Shown: one piece after another, positions 5,923 to 8,116 of the stretch
Position numbering within the stretch: position 1 is the first letter of the stretch
Layout of the letters: the number at the start of each line of letters is the position of its first letter
Origin: Betaproteobacteria bacterium TMED156
GTDB lineage: Bacteria > Pseudomonadota > Gammaproteobacteria > Burkholderiales > Burkholderiaceae_A
Direction: 5' to 3'
NCBI GenBank assembly: GCA_002171155.1
Contig: NHHF01000059.1
Coordinates: 1-8,116, forward strand
Length of the DNA stretch: 8,116 bases
The notes under the pieces: generated by a model
What the model saw: only the letters and a program-made list of their open reading frames with translations
Database searches by the model: none
What the model was told of the DNA's origin: nothing
Position numbers and translations under genes: made by a program

Positions 5923-5930
5923 TTACAGTC

Positions 5931-6575
5931 ATGACAATTGGCGTCTGGTCAAGATTTTACCATTTTGAAGAGGTCTTTGAATACCATGGTGTATTTGATG
6001 AGTCTGGCAAATCATCACGGACACCAAAAATGATAAATGGAATAACTGGCGTTCCACACTCTCATAATGGATTTCGTCTTCGATCTGTAAAGGGCGGAAG
6101 GCTTTCATATAGCAAGCTTCCTTTGAAAAACTCTTTAGACCATCTTCCATGTCCATTAGCTGATGGTGAAATTGGATGCTATCTTATACGGGTTAATGCT
6201 CTCGGACGGCAGTGGGATTACATAGGTAAATCAAGAGAATTAGCGCACGGGATTTGGCACCGTTTATTAGATCATCTGATCAAAATTGCTGGAACAGAAG
6301 ATGCAAATTTTAATTCGTCGACAAGCAAATTTTCTCAAATGCACACAGATCTCAGATTGGAGTTAAATATAGACCCAAATAGTGCCAACTTTTTTAACGA
6401 TCATGTTAAGTTCGCATTTGTCAAAGTTGATCGGTCGTCAGCAGAATATAGAGAACACGTTTCTAAAATTGAGGGCATGGCCCTAGCTTTTTACAAAGAG
6501 AAATTGGGTGATTTCCCAAATCTAAACACCACAAATGAAACAAAAGGCCTAGACGGCTTCTCACAACTTACATAA
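5931..6575 (+). CDS. GIY-YIG-type nuclease domain protein, 214 aa
   Basis: The C-terminal part (residues about 78-205) fits the GIY-YIG fold: EIGCYLIRV in place of GIY (Tyr84), WDYIGKSRE with Tyr97-Ile-Gly99, a helix with HRLLDHLIKI (Arg111, His115), KIEGMALAFY with the metal-binding Glu181, and PNLNTTNE with candidate final Asn residues (197, 199, 202). The N-terminal 75 residues form an unrecognised domain starting MTIGVWSRFYHF. Predicted activity is metal-dependent DNA strand cleavage. It is unlike the 359-residue GIY-YIG protein on the other strand: the domain is C-terminal rather than central and flanking sequences differ, so this is not a recent duplication. It lies 197 bp after the PD-(D/E)XK gene on the same strand with an inverted repeat between, so it may be separately controlled. 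No transmembrane segment is visible. Confidence 0.75.
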   Translation: MTIGVWSRFYHFEEVFEYHGVFDESGKSSRTPKMINGITGVPHSHNGFRLRSVKGGRLSYSKLPLKNSLDHLPCPLADGEIGCYLIRVNALGRQWDYIGKSRELAHGIWHRLLDHLIKIAGTEDANFNSSTSKFSQMHTDLRLELNIDPNSANFFNDHVKFAFVKVDRSSAEYREHVSKIEGMALAFYKEKLGDFPNLNTTNETKGLDGFSQLT

Positions 6576-6845
6576 CAAAATATCGTAAAATTTAAAATCT
6601 GGGGACTGCTTATCATTCGCAATTTACAAAGATCAACCCGGAAATTGCATAAAAGCCAAAGAAATTTAGAGAAATAATTTGGACAATTGGTGAGAAGATG
6701 GTGATGGTTATTGGTTATAAATATCTGGGTTGTTATGGATGAGCCTCAGCTCCATCGTCTGGATATCATTAATAGAATTTACGTCGAATTCTAAATGCAG
6801 AAATAACCTCTCCCTTCATTGTTGAGTGTTAAATTGGAAATCATA
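6576..6845. other. Intergenic stretch before the orphan gene
   Basis: No gene is supported. An AT-rich TTGGTTATAAAT near 6710-6721 resembles an extended -10 box on the plus strand but lacks a clear -35. A bulged stem GATGAGC/GCTCCATC lies near 6738-6756. The long leader suggests that the orphan gene has its own promoter here. Confidence 0.3.
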
Positions 6846-7778
6846 ATGTCTGAACAAAAAGAAAGTAATATTAATAGAGCATTAGCATTATTGATTGAGT
6901 ATTATAACTCAGTGAGACTTTGCAAAGAGATAGAATATACTAGTTCGGTGGATATGAATATCAAAACTGAAATGGTTTCGGCATCCGCAAGAAAATTAAA
7001 TAGTTATGCAACGTTCTGTTCATCATTAGAAGATGAGACGGAACAAAGAAATTGTCTAAATCTGATCTCGAAATATCAAATGGACAACGTATTAACTAGT
7101 TCAATCGGATCGTTTGAGCAATTAACCGATAAACAGAAAAGGGATAAAGACTTTTTGATGGTGTGCTTGCGGTCTGGGGTTGATGGCCGCATCCTCTCTC
7201 ATGTCAACCCCTTTATTCTGTTCACTTCATCACCCGATGATGAAGACAATTTTGTGGACTGGTATGAAACTGCAGAATTAGATGACCAATTCATCGGTGA
7301 AGCCGTAAAAATCAATGAGCATTGTTTTTTCGGAATCGTTAATAACGATCAAATCCAGACAAAGATCGACGACGGTTATACTAAATTTGAAATTTGGAGT
7401 GATGAAAATGCTTGGGTGAATGCCTTGCAGAATTCAAAGTTTCTTAAATATCATGATGATCTGTCGCTCGATGCTTTAATTGACGAAATGGCTGGGACTC
7501 CAATTGAACAAACTTTTAATGAAACTATAGCTACGGTTAAATCTGACCTTAATGCTTTTGCTTCAAGCATTATCCACGATTATTTTAGATTGTTTCTCAG
7601 TCTGCAAGAGGCTGAAAAAGAATATGATATCAAGGTCGATGAACAATATTTTAATGCGGTGGCAAATAATCAGACTGCAGAGCCAACCTTGAGAAACCAT
7701 GCTCAATCCCAAGAAATTTACCATTGCACGAAACTGGGGCGCTTTGAGGCAATAATTAAATTCATTTATGCTCATTAA
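6846..7778 (+). CDS. Hypothetical protein, 310 aa
   Basis: I do not recognise this family. The product is soluble, acidic and mixed in character: a helical N-terminal third (INRALALLIEYYNSVRLCKE and a conserved-looking KLNSYATFCSSLED stretch), a central part rich in Asp, Phe and Trp (FTSSPDDEDNFVDWYETAEL, then an EIWSDENAW segment), and a helical C-terminal part with FASSIIHDYFRLFLSLQEAE. There is no signal peptide, membrane helix, nucleotide-binding loop or nuclease motif that I can see. A short segment (RDKDFLMVCLRSG) faintly recalls one DUF4116 unit but does not repeat. Start: ATG at 6846 with GGAAA at 6836-6840 five bases upstream; an in-frame TTG at 6819 is less likely. It is the last gene before the right terminal arm, 27 bp from it, and may be cargo rather than part of the nuclease group. 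Confidence 0.75.
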   Translation: MSEQKESNINRALALLIEYYNSVRLCKEIEYTSSVDMNIKTEMVSASARKLNSYATFCSSLEDETEQRNCLNLISKYQMDNVLTSSIGSFEQLTDKQKRDKDFLMVCLRSGVDGRILSHVNPFILFTSSPDDEDNFVDWYETAELDDQFIGEAVKINEHCFFGIVNNDQIQTKIDDGYTKFEIWSDENAWVNALQNSKFLKYHDDLSLDALIDEMAGTPIEQTFNETIATVKSDLNAFASSIIHDYFRLFLSLQEAEKEYDIKVDEQYFNAVANNQTAEPTLRNHAQSQEIYHCTKLGRFEAIIKFIYAH

Positions 7779-7805
7779 GGAAGTGAGCCATTACCGACTC
7801 CCCAA

Positions 7806-7988
7806 CCATACTGTTACTCACCAAACTGCCACAAACAACAACTGATAGTGGTTACCAACCCCGTGACCCAATCTGTGTAACAGCACATGGATAATACTAA
7901 CGTAAGTGGTTATGGTTGCTGCCTACCTATCTTATAAATAAATGTAGCTCTAGTGGGTCCTTTCCATTACCAGAAGATTTCTGAATGG
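7806..7988 (-). repeat. Long imperfect inverted repeat, right arm
   Basis: The reverse complement matches 338-520 across its length, at roughly three quarters identity with small gaps only. It starts 27 bp after the orphan gene's stop codon. Because most differences are substitutions, the two arms have been diverging for some time and this is not an assembly palindrome. Confidence 0.8.
7959..7988 (-). other. Perfectly conserved 30-bp block with bulged hairpin, right copy
   Basis: Exact inverted copy of 338-367. The bulged stem occupies 7964-7988. It is the only long stretch in the arms without any change, apart from the terminal 15 bp. Confidence 0.6.
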
Positions 7989-8101
7989 TCAGGTCACTGG
8001 GTAGGTCTTTGATACATCTTGACTGCACGTGTGATGAATGAGATTCTAGGCTCTGCTTAGATTAAGGCATCTAGCTGGTACATATGCACGGAACCAACTC
8101 A

Positions 8102-8116
8102 GCCCCTGGGCACCAC
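8102..8116 (-). repeat. Outer terminal inverted repeat, right copy
   Basis: GCCCCTGGGCACCAC, exact reverse complement of 72-86. Its outer base is the last base of the window. Like the left copy it ends in acceptor-stem-like CCTGGGC, A, CCA. Confidence 0.6.

Larger units (their letters stand above)
72..8116. mobile_element. Putative non-autonomous element bounded by long imperfect terminal inverted repeats
   Basis: Seen: the same 15 bp stands at both ends in inverted orientation, and a second inverted match of about 183 bp lies inside it on each side. Everything between is cargo: a DUF4116 protein, small genes, three predicted nucleases and an orphan. No transposase, serine or tyrosine recombinase, or Rep protein is encoded. 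Inference: the whole 8,045-bp stretch behaves as one unit mobilised by an enzyme supplied elsewhere, or is the cargo part of a larger element. The right end coincides with the last base of the window, so target-site duplication cannot be tested; only 71 bp of left flank is visible. An alternative is two copies of a related non-coding repeat that happen to flank this region in opposite orientation. Confidence 0.45.
7779..8116. other. Right non-coding region
   Basis: No gene is visible from the orphan stop to the window end. Nearly the whole stretch is accounted for by the right terminal arm: the long inverted match (7806-7988), the conserved hairpin (7959-7988), a TGCTTA-GAT-TAAGGCA bulged stem (8054-8069) and the outer 15 bp. 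The part between hairpin and terminus is 113 bp here against 251 bp on the left. Confidence 0.6.

Noticed and set aside
5862..5930. Longer N-terminus for the 214-residue GIY-YIG protein
   Set aside because: The upstream ATG has no ribosome site, while ATG at 5931 has GGAGAG at good spacing.
7563..7775. Minus-strand open frame opposite the orphan gene
   Set aside because: Shadow of a longer, better-supported plus-strand gene.

Overview
This 8.1-kb window looks like bacterial accessory DNA. Genes are closely spaced, several open with Shine-Dalgarno-type sites, and GTG, TTG and ATG starts all occur. Base composition is moderately AT-rich. I cannot name the organism. There is no rRNA, complete tRNA, CRISPR array, recognisable transposase, integrase, replication protein or housekeeping gene.

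Layout. Positions 1-649 are non-coding and hold a left terminal arm rich in short palindromes and direct repeats. A block of genes on the minus strand follows: a 562-residue DUF4116 repeat protein (650-2338), a 42-codon ORF (2690-2818) overlapping a small helical protein (2808-3077), a broken gene with an internal stop and a frameshift (3172-3523), and a 359-residue GIY-YIG-type protein (3799-4878). From a short divergent gap, a Cas4/RecB-like PD-(D/E)XK nuclease (4951-5733) runs on the plus strand, then a second, different GIY-YIG-type protein (5931-6575) and an orphan 310-residue protein (6846-7778). Positions 7779-8116 are again non-coding.

The main observation is that the two non-coding ends are related in inverted orientation. 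Positions 338-520 match the reverse complement of 7806-7988 at roughly three quarters identity. Inside this lies a perfectly conserved 30-bp block that can fold into a bulged hairpin. The outermost 15 bp (72-86 and 8102-8116) are also identical in inverted orientation. The window therefore looks like an approximately 8.05-kb element bounded by long complex terminal inverted repeats, carrying nuclease-rich cargo and no mobility enzyme. This fits a non-autonomous element moved in trans, or a defence/competition cargo island. The outer 15 bp also has the geometry of a tRNA 3' end.

How the genes work together is inference. Three predicted nucleases (two GIY-YIG, one PD-(D/E)XK) sit side by side around a divergent start region, as expected of a DNA-targeting, restriction-like or element-maintenance module. 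The DUF4116 protein and the small genes have no assignable role. Sequence alone cannot show that this is a new system, but the conserved non-coding ends plus the nuclease trio are the parts most worth following up.
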